62,000 bases of DNA from Phoronis australis (GCA_002633005.1 NMRA01000147.1:1-62000); one strand, 5' to 3'; positions 13,896 to 25,854 are shown, counted from the stretch's first letter. Translations and numbers: made by a program. The notes: generated by a model not told the origin, from the sequence alone.

Positions 13896-14817
13896 TTCAA
13901 TTTGCCACCAAGAAGCGCCACAGTAGTCAATTTCGTCTGATTAAGACCGTTAGCCGACCTTTTTACAGTAAAAACATGTATGCCAATTTTTAAAATCATC
14001 CATAGAGTGGTTTGGTTGACAGAGGGCGGACGACAAAAAGACTCGAAAACAGTAAAAAATAGCCGCTAGGTGCCGCAAAATACTCCCAATCCATCCGGAA
14101 ATGAAAAATAGGCACCATTTCACTAATACATGTATATGCCTATCTGCCAAATTTTATGAAAATCCGTCAAAGAACCTTTGAATATACAGACTTAAGGTAA
14201 ACTTAAAAAAAACTAATTACCACTAGGAGGCACACCGGTAGTCCAATCCGTCCTGAAATCGTTGTCATCCGTTGTCAACTTAATATAAAGATACTTGCTA
14301 AATTTAATAAAGATCTTGCAGAGCCATGGGCTGGGCGCAAAATCAAAGGAAAATGCCCCTAGGAGGTGTCACGGTAGTCTAAGTCGTCGGAAAGCCGTTG
14401 TCAGCTGCCTTCTTCACAGTAAGAACATATATGCCAATTTTCGCAATCATCCTTAGAGTGGTTTGATTGATCGGGAAGGGTAGGCGCCAAAAATTTACTC
14501 GAGGGCAGTAAAATTTGCAATTAGGTGTCATCCGAAAACGAGAGGATAGCGTCATCTTATTGGCCCATGAGCCAAGTTTTATGAAAATCCGATGACCTTT
14601 GAAGAAACAGAGATAAACGAAAAAAATGCAACCGGTAGACGGATCCGTCCGAAATTCGTCGTCAACTGTCGTTAGTCTTATAGAAGCACATCTGCCAAAT
14701 CTCATCAAGGTCCTGTGAGGATTTAAGAGATACAGCTGTGGACGCCGTATCCCGGACGCCCGGACAACCGGGCAGGCAGAGATGACAAACACTCGCATAT
14801 AAATATGCGGGCGAATA
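13896..14817 (+). mobile_element. CTCF-motif repeat element, 5'-truncated copy
   Basis: Homologous to the full element at 23,676-25,699. Shared blocks are GCGCCACAGTAGTC, CCACTAGGAGGCACACCGGTAGTC, GCCAATTTTCACAATCATCC-like sequence, and a 3' end with a GGACGCC-rich tract and a small hairpin (CGCATATAAATATGCG). One good motif, CCACTAGGAGGC, is at 14,220-14,231; others are decayed. Flanks return to array sequence on both sides. Confidence 0.7.
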
Positions 14818-16925
14818 AAAATGTCTACATTTCTCTGACTTTAAAGTTTCGTATCAGAAATAGCTGTTCAAATTTATGTAAAATTTCATTTCTTTGATAT
14901 AAATACCTTTTACAAAATGCCTTCGTATGTTAGGGCTTGTGTTTGTATGTTAGTGCTTTGTTGGGCGGGATTGGCAAGTGCGTTAGCGTTAACGCAAATC
15001 CACAGGCAAGAATGGTAACAAACCTTTAGTGCAAGAGAATGGTAATACCAGTGATAAATGTGCAGATCTGTCCATGGGATTAAAAGTGTGTCATCACGGC
15101 CTAAGCTTTTATACCTTATAAGAACCCATCGTGCAATTAAAAACCAGCCAACACTTAAAATATTTTACAGCGACCTGGAAACCACAGTTGTCACAGGTGG
15201 AGAACTGTAACTGCACCTCTCAGCAAGTCCAAAACGTTTTAATAACGAAATTTACACACCTTTATCCTCTTTTGTATTTTGGATAAGATAGCATCTTATG
15301 GCGCACGTCCTGATGGAAGAGGCAATTTCCGGGAGTTTTGATTTTTCAGACTCTGGTATCGTTTTGAGTTGGTGGTACAGTGATACCTTTAGTCCGTTGC
15401 CAGTGGTGGCGAGGTCAAGATCCTTCTAGTTCAGATCCTGTATGACCCTAGAAAACTGAGCGTCTACATTTCTCTTGATTCAAAGGTTGCTATCTCAGAA
15501 ATAGCAGTTCAGATTTATGTAAAACGTTCACGTACTATGATTTAAACGTCTTTCACAAAACGAAAGTGCAATAATCACAATTTGGAACATCAACATTGTT
15601 TCTGAGATCACTTCACGAAACTTTTCATCAAATGATTATCGATCATATTTTGACACGGTTGTTTAATTAACAATGGGTCTTCGGTTTTTGCTAGCTTTTA
15701 ATGGTTTTTAGGAGAACATGCCTTGAAACTAGATGTGAGTCATTGTGAATTAATAAAGACATATGCCTGAATGACTGGCTAGTAGATTTTAAACTTCCCT
15801 TTTCCATATCGAAAAAATGTCGGTCATGTTTTGATGACACACAGTAGCACAAACGTATAGTAAAACCTAGAAGCTTCTATGATGTTTACAAATTAACGGA
15901 ACCTTGACTCTTGTGCGATTCGTGTCAGTGGTCCTGCAGTACTTTTGGTATATTGTCATTGCTCGCAATGTCAGATCTCGCAAGTTAATGGTATACTGGT
16001 CAGCCAAAGTCAAATATTTCGACGAAAGGCCAAGTACCTAAAAGACCTAAAATAATGATAAAAATAAGTCAACCCCTTGGAAACAATGAAATCATATGAT
16101 CTGAACTGAAAACTACAAGTGAGAAAAAGTGTGAGGTAAAGTTATGAAATGCCGGTATTCCTTGTTTTCAAAGACAAGCAAGTAAATAAATCCATCAATA
16201 TCCACACAAGCCCGAAAGACCATTAGTTCGAAAACAAAAGGTTCGAATTTTCATGTCACGAAGCATTTTGAAAAGTGATTTCGAGCAAAATGTTTGGAGA
16301 GTTGTAAGCACGTGGCTTCTTAAAACGAATTCTTCGAACAGCCAGTGCCTTGGTGAAGTATCCAAACAGCGTTTGGCAATGTGTACGGAACTGTCGCTTT
16401 TATTTTAATTTTCAAGTTTTGGTTTTCCGCCTCTAAAATGTTGCCGCTCCTTTGTCATTAACTTTCAATCACTGACTTCTCGTCTCTCAGATCGTAGAAT
16501 TATTTTTGCACTAATAAGCATTTTTGTCGAATTTGCGAACATTCAGGATGATAGGGCTTTTTCAATAATTTTCATTTGTTGTATTATGGCCACTGATTTG
16601 AAAACCTTCAAGGTATTGAGCTGTACACTGCAGTATGAAACCCAAGCAACGATACTTTATCTTCATAATTTTCGTCTTAAATCTTTCTTCTTTCGTTTTG
16701 GTTTAACGAAGGTCGCAAGTTAACTTTGGGGTATGGGTATGGGTATGGCGTGTAAATAGACGAAAACATACCTTTTGCTTCTGGTACGATTCTTGTCAGT
16801 GGTCCTACAGAAATTTTGGTATACTGTCACTGTTCCTAATGTCAGATCGCATATTGATGGTGTACTAGTCAGCTAAGGTCAAATAGTTTGACGAAAGGCC
16901 AAGTATTTAAAAGGCATAGAATAAT
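14818..16925 (+). repeat. Array-repeat copies, two partial units
   Basis: Contains the TATCAGAAATAGCTG, GGATTGGCAAGTGCGTTAGC, GATAAGATAGCATCTTATGG, ATACTGGTCAGCCAAAGTC and CAGCCAGTGCCTTGG landmarks in order. A second TACTAGTCAGCTAAGG block follows near 16,866. No coding capacity is seen. Confidence 0.65.
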
Positions 16926-17095
16926 GTTATCAAATAGATATTGTAATGCCGTGTAGTTACCGACGGATAAGAATATAAAATAGTAAAACTTACTAAAACT
17001 ACGAGCGTCGGTACTAAAATTTATTAAAATATCCCCACGTTTCGAGCGATGAGCTCTTTGTCAAGGGTGTGCTATAAACTGTACAATAATGTTAA
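16926..17095 (-). mobile_element. Penelope-like element terminal (pLTR) remnant
   Basis: On the minus strand the segment near 17,037-17,068 reads TTGACAAAGAGCTCATCGCT followed by CGAAACGTGG. It resembles the CTGACGAAGAGC...GCTCGAAACGT ends typical of Penelope-like retroelements. Such ends are known to carry hammerhead ribozymes. Stem II (GAGC/GCTC) is intact, but the core CTGANGA has changed to TTGACAA, so it is probably inactive. It interrupts array sequence, which resumes at about 17,095. Confidence 0.5.
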
Positions 17096-18635
17096 AAGAA
17101 GTCAACCCCCTAGAAAAAATGAAATGATATGATCTGAATTGAAAATTTCAAGTAAAAAAGTGTGGGCCAAAATTATGAAATCGCGGTATTCATGACTCCA
17201 AACAAATCCATCAATTCAAATATCCTCACAAGTCCGAGAGACCATTAGTTCGAAAGCTAAAAATTCGAAATTCATGTTACGAGGTTCTCAACAGTGATTT
17301 CGAACAAAATGTTTGGAGATTTGTAAGCACGTGCCTCCCTGGAACCAATTCTTCCAAGAGCCAGTGCCTTGGTAAAGCATCCAAACAAAGTTTGACAAAG
17401 TGCACTGAACTGTCGCTTTTATTAACATTTTCAACTTTTGGAATACAGCCACTAAAATTTTGTTGCTGTATGGTCTCTTTAATTGTCGAACTGTTTTCGA
17501 ACTAATAATCTTTTTGTAGAGTTTGTGAACCTGCGGCCCGATAGGGCTTTTTGTAAACATTTTCGTTTGTCGTATAATGGGCACAGATTTGAAAACCTTA
17601 AAGCTATTAAGCTTTACCCTATTTAATGCAGTATGAAACCCAAGCAACAATAGTTTACCTTCATAATTTTCGTCTGAAGAACTGCTTCGTCCGTTTTGGT
17701 TATTCAAGGATCGCAGCGTATTGCTGGGGTATGGGTACTGTGTGTAAACACACAAAACGAGTATTGAAAAAATTTACGAACAATCGCCAAATCAACTGTT
17801 TTCAATTTCTCACACGCAGATCAATTGAAAATCCTTGTCCTTACTCCGCCACAAATTGATACCGGGAACCACAGCCTAGCTCCATCCCGTTGCGGCATCT
17901 GTAGAGGAATCCAAATAATGATATTCACCATACATTTTGTGACTTCGAACGTCAGTTGGATTAATTTGGTGATGTTTTTAGGTTTGTTAGGACTGGTATT
18001 AGTATTTAATTGGAGTTGGCGGGATTAGAATGTGTGTTTGCATCAACGTTAATGCACAACAAGAAAAGCAACAAACGTCTAGTCCAAGCGAATGATACTA
18101 CAATTGATAGATGGACAGATCTACAGTCTATCTATTGGAATAAATGAGAGTCATCACGGCCAAAGCATTGATATATGAGGAGAACCCAAAGTACAACTAA
18201 AATACAGCTAACACTAGAAATGTATTTCAACGACCTGGACAGCACAGTGTTGTTACAGGTGGAGAACTGTAATTGCACGTGACAGACAGTCCAAAATGTT
18301 ATCAATAACGAAAGTAACGCACCTCAGTCGTACCTTGTGTATCGGGTAAGACAGCATCTCATGACGTACGCCCTCAAGGAAGAGGCAATTTGCTGCATTT
18401 TTTACTTTTCCTATTCTGGTGTCATTACATGGTGACGGTTCAGTGACATTTTTTTTCGCTGCCACTGGTGGCAAGGACAGCGTCCTTCTACTTCGGATGC
18501 TGCGTGGCCCTAAAAAGTGTCCACCTTTCTCTAATTTTAAAGGTTGATATCTTAGAAATAGTAGTTCAGATTTTTGTAAAATCTCCCATGTTAATGGTAT
18601 ACTGGTCAGCCGGTAGTTTGACGAAAGAACAAGTC
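17096..18635 (+). repeat. Array-repeat copy
   Basis: Shows the same block order as its neighbours: AAGAGCCAGTGCCTTGG near 17,357, GCAGTATGAAACCCAAGCAA near 17,625, GCGGGATTAGAATGTG near 18,018, GGTAAGACAGCATCTCATGA near 18,345, ATACTGGTCAGCCGG near 18,600. It is interrupted at about 18,636 by the CTCF-motif repeat, which begins CAAGAGCAACGCGG. Confidence 0.65.
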
Positions 18636-19179
18636 CCTAAACAAGAGCAACGCGGACTCGGAGCGTTGAAATGCGCCCACGAATGCATCGCAAATGGTTT
18701 GCTTTTAGGGTTATTTATTTGTATCATAAAAATGGCCACTAGATGGCGTAAAAACGTACAATTCATCAAAAAACCGGAACATGCCATATTTCATTAAAAT
18801 CTGTCAAGGAACTTCAGAAAAAAAAGAAAACAGAATAGCTTGAAATTGCCACTTGTGGGCACAGCGTTCGTTGGATCCGCCTGAAAGACGTCGTCTGTTG
18901 TTATCTTCATATAAATACAATTACTAATATAAATACAATTACTAAATTTAATAAAGATCCTGAAATGGGTTTAGGAGATATAGATATGGGCGCAAAACAA
19001 AACATAACTACCACTAGGAGGCGCCATACTAGTCAGTTGCCATCATCAAACGTCCTCTTTGCATTGAAAACATATACGCCAATTTTCAAAACTATCCCTA
19101 GAATGATTTCCTTGATAGAGGGGTGGACGCCAAAAACAAGATTTGAAAACAGCAAAAATGGCCACTAGGTCGCGCAAAA
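18636..19179 (+). mobile_element. CTCF-motif repeat element, left part, runs into the gap
   Basis: Begins CAAGAGCAACGCGG, as the full element does. It carries CCACTAGATGGC (18,736-18,747, an exact match to the CTCF core CCASYAGRKGGC), CCACTTGTGGGC (18,849), CCACTAGGAGGC (19,011-19,022) and CCACTAGGTCGC (19,162). The remainder lies in the assembly gap. Confidence 0.7.
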
Positions 19180-19777
19180 NNNNNNNNNNNNNNNNNNNNN
19201 NNNNNNNNNNNNNNNNNNNNNNNNNNNNNNNNNNNNNNNNNNNNNNNNNNNNNNNNNNNNNNNNNNNNNNNNNNNNNNNNNNNNNNNNNNNNNNNNNNNN
19301 NNNNNNNNNNNNNNNNNNNNNNNNNNNNNNNNNNNNNNNNNNNNNNNNNNNNNNNNNNNNNNNNNNNNNNNNNNNNNNNNNNNNNNNNNNNNNNNNNNNN
19401 NNNNNNNNNNNNNNNNNNNNNNNNNNNNNNNNNNNNNNNNNNNNNNNNNNNNNNNNNNNNNNNNNNNNNNNNNNNNNNNNNNNNNNNNNNNNNNNNNNNN
19501 NNNNNNNNNNNNNNNNNNNNNNNNNNNNNNNNNNNNNNNNNNNNNNNNNNNNNNNNNNNNNNNNNNNNNNNNNNNNNNNNNNNNNNNNNNNNNNNNNNNN
19601 NNNNNNNNNNNNNNNNNNNNNNNNNNNNNNNNNNNNNNNNNNNNNNNNNNNNNNNNNNNNNNNNNNNNNNNNNNNNNNNNNNNNNNNNNNNNNNNNNNNN
19701 NNNNNNNNNNNNNNNNNNNNNNNNNNNNNNNNNNNNNNNNNNNNNNNNNNNNNNNNNNNNNNNNNNNNNNNNNNNNN
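19180..19777. other. Assembly gap (598 Ns)
   Basis: A run of N bases. The left flank is inside a CTCF-motif element and the right flank is array sequence, so the gap probably holds the rest of that element. A repeat of this kind is a common cause of assembly failure. Confidence 0.95.
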
Positions 19778-20400
19778 AAACATGAGTACAACCCAATTAT
19801 CTGGACACCATACATTTGTCACAGGTGGGTAACTGTAACTGTAAGTGTCAGCCAGACAAAAATGTTATCAATAACGAAAGTTACACACCTCTATCGCCCT
19901 TCATGTATCGGGTAAGACAGGATCTCATGGTGCACGCCCCCACGTAAGAGGCAACTCCTGGGATTTTTTACCTTTCCGACTCTGGTGTCATTTTGTGTTG
20001 GTGGTTCAGCGACATCTTGCCCGGGTGCACTGCCAGTTGTGGCGAGGTCCTGTATGACTATAGAAAAAACGTCAACATTTATCTAACTTTGAAGCTTCAA
20101 AATCGTGTACATTTCCCCAACTTTGAAGTTTTATATCTCAGAAATAGCTGTCCAGATTTATGTAAAACTTCCAAATCCAAGGATTTAAATACCGCTTACG
20201 AAACGAATTCAAAATAAAATCATGATGTTTTGAACATTAATATTTTTTTGAGATTACGTCTTTGAATATTTTCATCATATGAAATTCGAACTTGTTATCG
20301 ATACCGTTGTTTTGCTATTACTGTGCTTTTCTTTTCTTTTTCGCTAAATTTTACTTAAGGTAAATATTCTTGTGAGGCAATCATTATGAATATCAGACAT
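19778..20400 (+). repeat. Array-repeat copy, right of the gap
   Basis: Contains CACAGGTGGGTAACTGTAACTG, the GGGTAAGACAGGATCTCATGG block, and a tandemly doubled AACTTTGAAG...TATCTCAGAAATAGC block (20,080-20,150). It fades out near 20,400. Confidence 0.65.
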
Positions 20401-21559
20401 GTAAAAACCGAAATTTCAAATTTTACTTGGGTTTCTAGTTTCCGATAATATAAACATTTAAGGAGTTAAAATATTTAATTTTGTAAAAAATTTAGCCAAA
20501 ATCGCATACTTGGCCAATCAGCCTTCGAGGACGAATTTAACTTACATGAGCCGAGGTGAGTGTATTTCATATTGTGAAGTATACATTGAAAGAAATTTGG
20601 TTAGGAAAGTAAAAAGATGCCCCAAAAAACTTGTAACTGAAGTGTAAAACATTTTAAATGCTTTTTCTCATGAAAGTTGAACGGTAATACCCTTATCAAA
20701 TCTGTTGTTAGTCGTATTAGTGGTACTGCAGGAACTTTTTGATGCACTGTAACCCGTCGTGACGTCGTGGTCCTGTATGGTCATGTCAACCAATCCACTT
20801 TCTGTCACCTGCTTTGCATCTTTAGTGTCAGTTTTCCAAAATAAAAGCAGGAACCAACTGAAAAAACTTATACTTCCTATCTCATAAATTGCGCGTTGTG
20901 GTCCTTGACGGGTGGTCAAAACCGAGTTTGGTATCATTTTAATGACAAACAAAGCCTAGCTATTTAACAAATGACAAAGTCGCTCAAATAAAATTCAGCA
21001 ATTAAGACTAAATGTAGTTTACTTCCGAGAAGGAATATAATACAGGCGACCCGAACTGAGAGCCAATAGTGTATTTTATATTGACAAGATCTCCCAGTTA
21101 TACCATTACCAACGCAATTTTTGAGAGGCTGCACTGAAACCAGGGCCCGGTATCTAATCTTTGTACTCGAAACGAACTCGAAACTATTTTTTGGCAATTT
21201 CTCTGCTCCTTTTGGGCGAACTTAAGATAATTGGTTATCAGACTGTGCTCAAATACATTATAGTTTATGCATAGGAGTTTCCAGTTCAAGTTTGCCCTTG
21301 AAGACTCTTATATTTGTGCTACAAACTCGAGTTCAAACTCGAACTTATTGCTTTAATATTGGGTTTACAAACTGTGAACTAAGGGCAATAAATTATCTAC
21401 GTAAGTTATTGTGTACTCGAGCATAGAATGATAGACACTTATCTTTAGTTCGCCCAAAAGTAGAGTAGAAAATGCCAAACCTAATTTCGAGTTCCATTTC
21501 GAGTAAAAAGATTTGAGACCGGGCCCAGTTGTGAAACCGTGTACTTGAATAAAGACGTA
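20401..21559. other. Interruption in the array containing a MITE and an unrecognised 94-aa frame
   Basis: Unrelated to the array repeat. A minus-strand frame at 20,668-20,952 encodes 94 aa with one hydrophobic stretch (SISFFSWFLLLFW) and a Ser/Thr-rich tail. It could be the last exon of a membrane transporter captured here, but I cannot name it. The right third is the TIR element at 21,141-21,528. Confidence 0.35.
21141..21528. mobile_element. 388-bp TIR element (MITE) with CAGGGCCCGG ends
   Basis: The left end CAGGGCCCGGTATCTAATCT is mirrored by the right end, whose complement begins CTGGGCCCGGTCTCAAATCT. Similarity continues inward for about 90 bp (TACTCGAAA, AACTCGAAA, TTTTGGGCGAACT on both arms). 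No clear target duplication is visible. Noncoding. Confidence 0.75.
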
Positions 21560-22640
21560 TTCCTGAAGTAGATTTTTCACTTCGCTTTTCCAAATAAAAC
21601 AAGTGATTGATCAAGTTTTGATGGCTCAAATGAGTACACACATGTAATCAAAACCGGTAACTGTCGGGATACTGATTTACAGCTGAACGGCACCATATCT
21701 TTGGCCCTGGTGTCATTCGTGTTAGTAGTCCTTCTGAAATTTTGGTACACTGTAACTGCTCGCGACGTCAGGTGCCGTGGGTAAATGGTACACTAGTCAG
21801 CCAAAGTCCACTAGTTCGACGACTTGCCAAGTCGCTAAACATTGCACAATAAGAGGTGATCAACCTTATATGACCTGAATTGAAAACTTCAAGTGAGAAA
21901 TGTGTACAGAGTTTATATGAAATTAAGGTATTCATGGGTCGCAAGGTTTGAAAGTCTAAAAATCCATAAATCTGAAGACTTATCCACACAATTACGAAAA
22001 CCCACCGAAGGCTATAAATTTGAACTTTCATGACACTAGGTTCCGAACAGTGATTTTGTGCAAAACGTTCAGGAATTTATTTGCACACGGCTGCTTGAAA
22101 CTAGTTCTTCGAAGAGCCTGTGCCTCTCAAAACGGGATCCAAACATGAAGTTGGGCGATTCACTGAGTTGCAGTAGTTATTTACATGTTCGAAGTATGCC
22201 GGGTTTATCGCCGCCAAAATTTTGCAGCTTGGCTGTCGTTGACTTTGAATCGCTGGTTTCTGGCATCATAGACCTTCGGACTAGATTCGAACAAACTAGT
22301 TTTTTTCTTTCTGTCGGATTTGTGACCCTTCGGCCTTATAATGCCTTTTTTATTCATTTGTGGTATTATGAGAGTTCCGGAACTTGTGAACCTTTGGAGT
22401 ATCGAGCTGTACCCTATTTATACTAATACAGTATGACACGCAAGCAACGTTAGATTACATAAACCCCCTGTTAGATTATCTTCTTAATTATCGTCTTCCA
22501 CCTTTCTTCCGTCTTGGTTATCCGTGGGTAGCAGCTTGTCGTTTATGTATGGGTATGGCGTGCAAATAGACAAAAACGTGCAGTAATGAAATTTACAGAC
22601 ACTCGGCAAATCAACTATTATTTTCAAGTTGACACTTCGA
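21560..22640 (+). repeat. Array-repeat copy, right part of the array
   Basis: Contains ACACTAGTCAGCCAAAGTCC, TTCTTCGAAGAGCCTGTGCC, TATCGAGCTGTACCC and the GGGTATGGCGTGCAAATAGAC block. It is followed by about 850 bp without array landmarks. Confidence 0.65.
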
Positions 22641-22833
22641 GATTAATTGAAATATCTACCAAGGCAGTTATTGACCACGGGAACCATTGGTCTGATCCAT
22701 ATGTTGGTCATCCTGAAGTGTTCCCGTTTATGCATATCGGGATTCTACATATGTACGTGTCCCGGGTTCGGTGTGACCAGTTTTCATTGCATCCGGCGGA
22801 CGGAGTTCTATGTGCCCTGGTGTGGTAGCTGCG

Positions 22834-23113
22834 ATTGTCCCCCTGCAGAGAATGTCCTAGCTGCATGTACAGGTATTTGAATGCCAGTGTACTGGCACGT
22901 TAATCAGTGGATTAGCCGGATGCTTCGTTCAAATACATGCAAGCCGGACGTGCGCTCAGTAGACGCTAGGACCTACCTAAAACCTAGTCAAAGTCACGTG
23001 TTCTCATTTAAAATACACGGCAATATCGCACGTAATCTCGCGAAGTCTTGCTTTTTAGCGAGGTCCTAGCGTTACTGAACGGGAGGCGGACAAGTTCTCC
23101 ACCGGGGGACAAT
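22834..23113. mobile_element. 280-bp inverted-repeat element with ATTGTCCCCC ends
   Basis: ATTGTCCCCC at the left is mirrored by GGGGGACAAT at the right. The arms continue imperfectly (AGAATGTCC against the complement of GGACAAGTTCT). It encloses the second CAGTAAC foldback. Confidence 0.5.
22955..23080. mobile_element. Foldback/MITE element, family CAGTAAC, copy 2
   Basis: The left arm GACGCTAGGACCTACCTAAAA pairs with the right arm TTTTTAGCGAGGTCCTAGCG, which is followed by GTTACTGAAC. The interior ACGTGTTCTCATTTAAAAT and CTCGCGAAGTCTTG match copy 1 in reverse. Related to 36,491-36,561. Confidence 0.6.
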
Positions 23114-23489
23114 GGCTACTTTCACACCGAGTTCTATGATGAGCCAAGAAATTTAACATACCCAAGTTCGCCGTTTGCGACCTAGCCGAAATCTGGAAAA
23201 CTAAAGGTGCATTTTCAAGAAGTGAGCTAGCATTCCAAAATTCCAGGAGGCATTACATTATCTGACCACGACCAGAATCCAATGCAACTAAGGAGAATGC
23301 ATAAAAAGAACACATTACTTTATTACTTGTTGAACTTATGCCCTAAATCAGGATCGAAAAGCAACTGTCATGTGGGCCTAAATGGCAAGTGTTGCTAAAA
23401 GTTGCACACTCGTCCGCTTAGCGTCTGGACTATTGCGCAAAACACCGGGACACAAAAACCCAGACAGATAGAATCCGGAGTCCATAAAA
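23114..23489. other. Spacer, nothing recognised
   Basis: No gene, array landmark or element end was recognised in this stretch. Confidence 0.4.
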
Positions 23490-23636
23490 CGGGACGCATG
23501 TTAGGGTCCTAGTTAGTATGTTAGTACAATTGTTAGTCGGGATTAGAAAGAGCGTTAAATTCAGCAAGTCAAGTAACAAACATCTAGTGCAAGCTAATGA
23601 TAATACATTTGATAGATGGATAGATATATCCATTTA
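23490..23636 (+). repeat. Array-repeat fragment left of the full CTCF-motif element
   Basis: GTTAGTCGGGATTAGAAAG, AACAAACATCTAGTGCAAG and ATAGATATATCCATTTAA match the middle block of the array repeat. The same block resumes at 25,855 (AATATCCATTTGAATAAATG), so the intervening 2.2 kb is an insertion. Confidence 0.7.
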
Positions 23637-23675
23637 ATAATAATAACAATAATAATAATAATAACAATAATAATA
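23637..23675. repeat. AAT/AAC-rich microsatellite at the left end of the element
   Basis: TAATAATAACAATAATAAT-type repeat. A similar tract (25,696-25,737) sits at the other end of the element, so the element either inserts into or carries such tracts. Confidence 0.8.
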
Positions 23676-24227
23676 ACAAGAGCAACGCGGAGCGTTGAAA
23701 TGCGCCCACAATTGCACCGCATACGGTATCCTTCTAGGGTTGTTTATTGGTACCATAAAGTGGCCAGTAGAGGGCATACTTTGCAAAATGGAAAGGCATG
23801 GTCCTTGTCTCCTCAATAGGCTAGGGGCAAAATGTGAGTAATCTTCATAATACAAGCACATCCTATACACCAGTTGCTTAAAGCACCACAGAAACATAGA
23901 ATTAAAAACAAATTTACCAACATACGAGATTAGCACAGCATTAGAATGCCAGAAACAAATTTCTACTTGGAACTTTTCCTTCACAGTCACGAAGTAACAC
24001 AAAGTATACACCTGAAGACCTATGAAAATACAGAGGTCAATGTAAAATACTAAAATTGCCACTAGAGGCAAATACTAAAATTGCCACTAGAGGCATACCG
24101 GTAATCAGAATCATCCTAAAGTCGTCATCGTCCGTTGTCAACATCACATAAATACACTTGCTAAATTTAGTAAAGATCCTGCAAACGGTTTGGGAGATAC
24201 AGCCATGGGCGCAAAAAAACAAAACTG

Positions 24228-25448
24228 CCACTAGGAGGCGCCACAGTAGTCCAAATCGTCTGAAAATCATTGTCAGCTGTCTTCCTTATAGTAAGCACAT
24301 ACACGCCAATTTTCACAATCATCCTTTGAGCGGTTTGGTTGATAGAGGGGTGGACGCAAAAATACAGACTCGAAAACAGTAAAAATGGCCACTAGGTGGC
24401 GCAAACTACGTCGAATCCATCTGAAAACAGTAGGATAGCGTCATCTCACTAATAGGTGCCTACATACCAAATTTCATGAAAATCCGTTCAATACTTTTGA
24501 AGATACAAAGGTAAGCGTAAAAAACTAAAATTGCCACTAGGGGGCACACCGGTAGTCGGATCCGACCAAAAGTCGTCATCTTCCGTTGTTAACATCATAT
24601 AAATATACTTACACAATTTGTAAAGATCCTGCGAACGGTTTAGGAGATACAGCCATAGGCGCAAAAAAACAAAACTGCCACTAGGAGGCGCCACAGTAGT
24701 CGAAATCGTCGGAAAATCATCGTCAACCGTCCTCTACATAGTAAGCATATACATGCCAATTTTCACAATCATCCTTTGAGCGGTTTGGTTGATAGAGGGG
24801 TGGACGCACAAAAACAGACTCGAAAACACTAAAAATGGCCACTAGGTGGCGCAAACTATGTCGAATCCATCTGAAAACGGGAGGATAGCGTCATCTCACT
24901 AATAGGTGCCTACATACCAAATTTCATGAAAATCCAATAAGGACTTGTGAAGATACAAAGGTAAGCGTAAAAAAATTAAAATTGCCACTAGGGGGCACAC
25001 CGGTAGTCGGATCCGTCCAAAAGTCGTCATCTTCCGTTGTTAACATCATATAAATATACTTACACAATTTCGTAAAGATCCTGCGAACGGTTTAGGAGAT
25101 ACAGCCATAGGCGCAAAAAAAACAAAACTGCCACTAGGAGGCGCCACAGTAGTCGAAATCGTCGGAAAATCATCGTCAACCGTCCTCTACATAGTAAGCA
25201 CATACATGCCAATTTTCACAATCATCCTTTGAGCGGTTTGGTTGATAGAGGGGTGGAAGCACAAAAGCAGACTCGAAAACAGTAAAAATGGCCACTAGGT
25301 GGCGCAAACTATGTCGAATCCATCCGAAAACGGCAGGATAGCGTCATCTCACTACTAGGTGCCTACATACCAAATTTCATGAAAATCCGTTCAGGACTTT
25401 TGAAGATACAAAGGTAAGCGTAAAAAACTAAAATTGCCACTAGGGGGC
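24228..25448 (+). promoter_or_regulatory. Nine evenly spaced CTCF-core-like motifs in one orientation
   Basis: CCACTAGGAGGC is at 24,228, 24,678 and 25,131. CCACTAGGTGGC is at 24,389, 24,839 and 25,292. CCACTAGGGGGC is at 24,534, 24,985 and 25,437. The last two types match the vertebrate CTCF core CCASYAGRKGGC exactly, and the first differs at one position. The T-type context TGGCCACTAGGTGGCGCAA matches 16 of 19 positions of the commonly quoted long CTCF motif. Spacing is 144-161 bp. A further exact core, CCAGTAGAGGGC, is at 23,764-23,775. Binding is not shown by sequence. Confidence 0.5.
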
Positions 25449-25558
25449 ACACCGGTAGTCGGATCCGTCCGAAAGTTCGCACATGCCGTCCCATTCATGA
25501 ATGGAACATATGTGCCAAATTTCATGAACGTATGTCAAAGGGTTTTGGAGATAGAGCC

Positions 25559-25651
25559 GCGGACGCCGGACGCCAGACGCCGGACGCCGGACGCCGGACG
25601 GACGGACGGACGGACGGACGGACGGACGGACGGACGGACGGACGGACGGAC
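25559..25651. repeat. GGACGCC heptamer and GGAC tetranucleotide tract
   Basis: Several GGACGCC-type units pass into a pure GGAC run ending GGACAGAGATGACGG, inside the 3' part of the mobile repeat. Open frames reading RTDGRTDG or VRPSVRPS here are artefacts of the microsatellite. Confidence 0.9.
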
Positions 25652-25854
25652 AGAGATGACGGCATAATGCGTCCACATATAAATATGTGGGCGCATAATA
25701 ATAACAACAATAATAATAATAATAATTCTAATAATATCACTTATTGTACATCGTAGGTTTTGCTTACTCATTCAGAAATACATAAATTCAAATGTATATT
25801 CAGAGTATTTACACGGACAGCAGTTCTTCTCTTAAAGCCATAGTCTTCTCAGTG

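Larger units (their letters stand above)
23676..25699 (+). mobile_element. CTCF-motif repeat element, full copy (about 2.0 kb)
   Basis: The left end is ACAAGAGCAACGCGG...GCGCCCACAATTGCACCGC. The core is about three tandem units of 450-453 bp, each made of three diverged monomers of 144-161 bp. The 3' part has a GGACGCC heptamer tract, a pure GGAC tract (about 25,595-25,651) and a terminal hairpin CCACATA/TATGTGG. No coding frame is present. A tandem core, a microsatellite, a 3' hairpin and AT-rich insertion sites resemble nonautonomous Helentron-associated (HINE/pearl-like) elements. That assignment is inference. Other copies are at 13,896, 18,636 and 33,925 (reverse). Confidence 0.75.

Noticed and set aside
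19046-19832. Open frames of 216-258 codons on both strands
   Set aside because: They are runs of N read as unknown residues, not coding sequence.
25434-25771. Overlapping frames rich in RTDG and VRPS repeats
   Set aside because: Products of the GGAC microsatellite and GGACGCC tract, open in all frames without protein-like composition.
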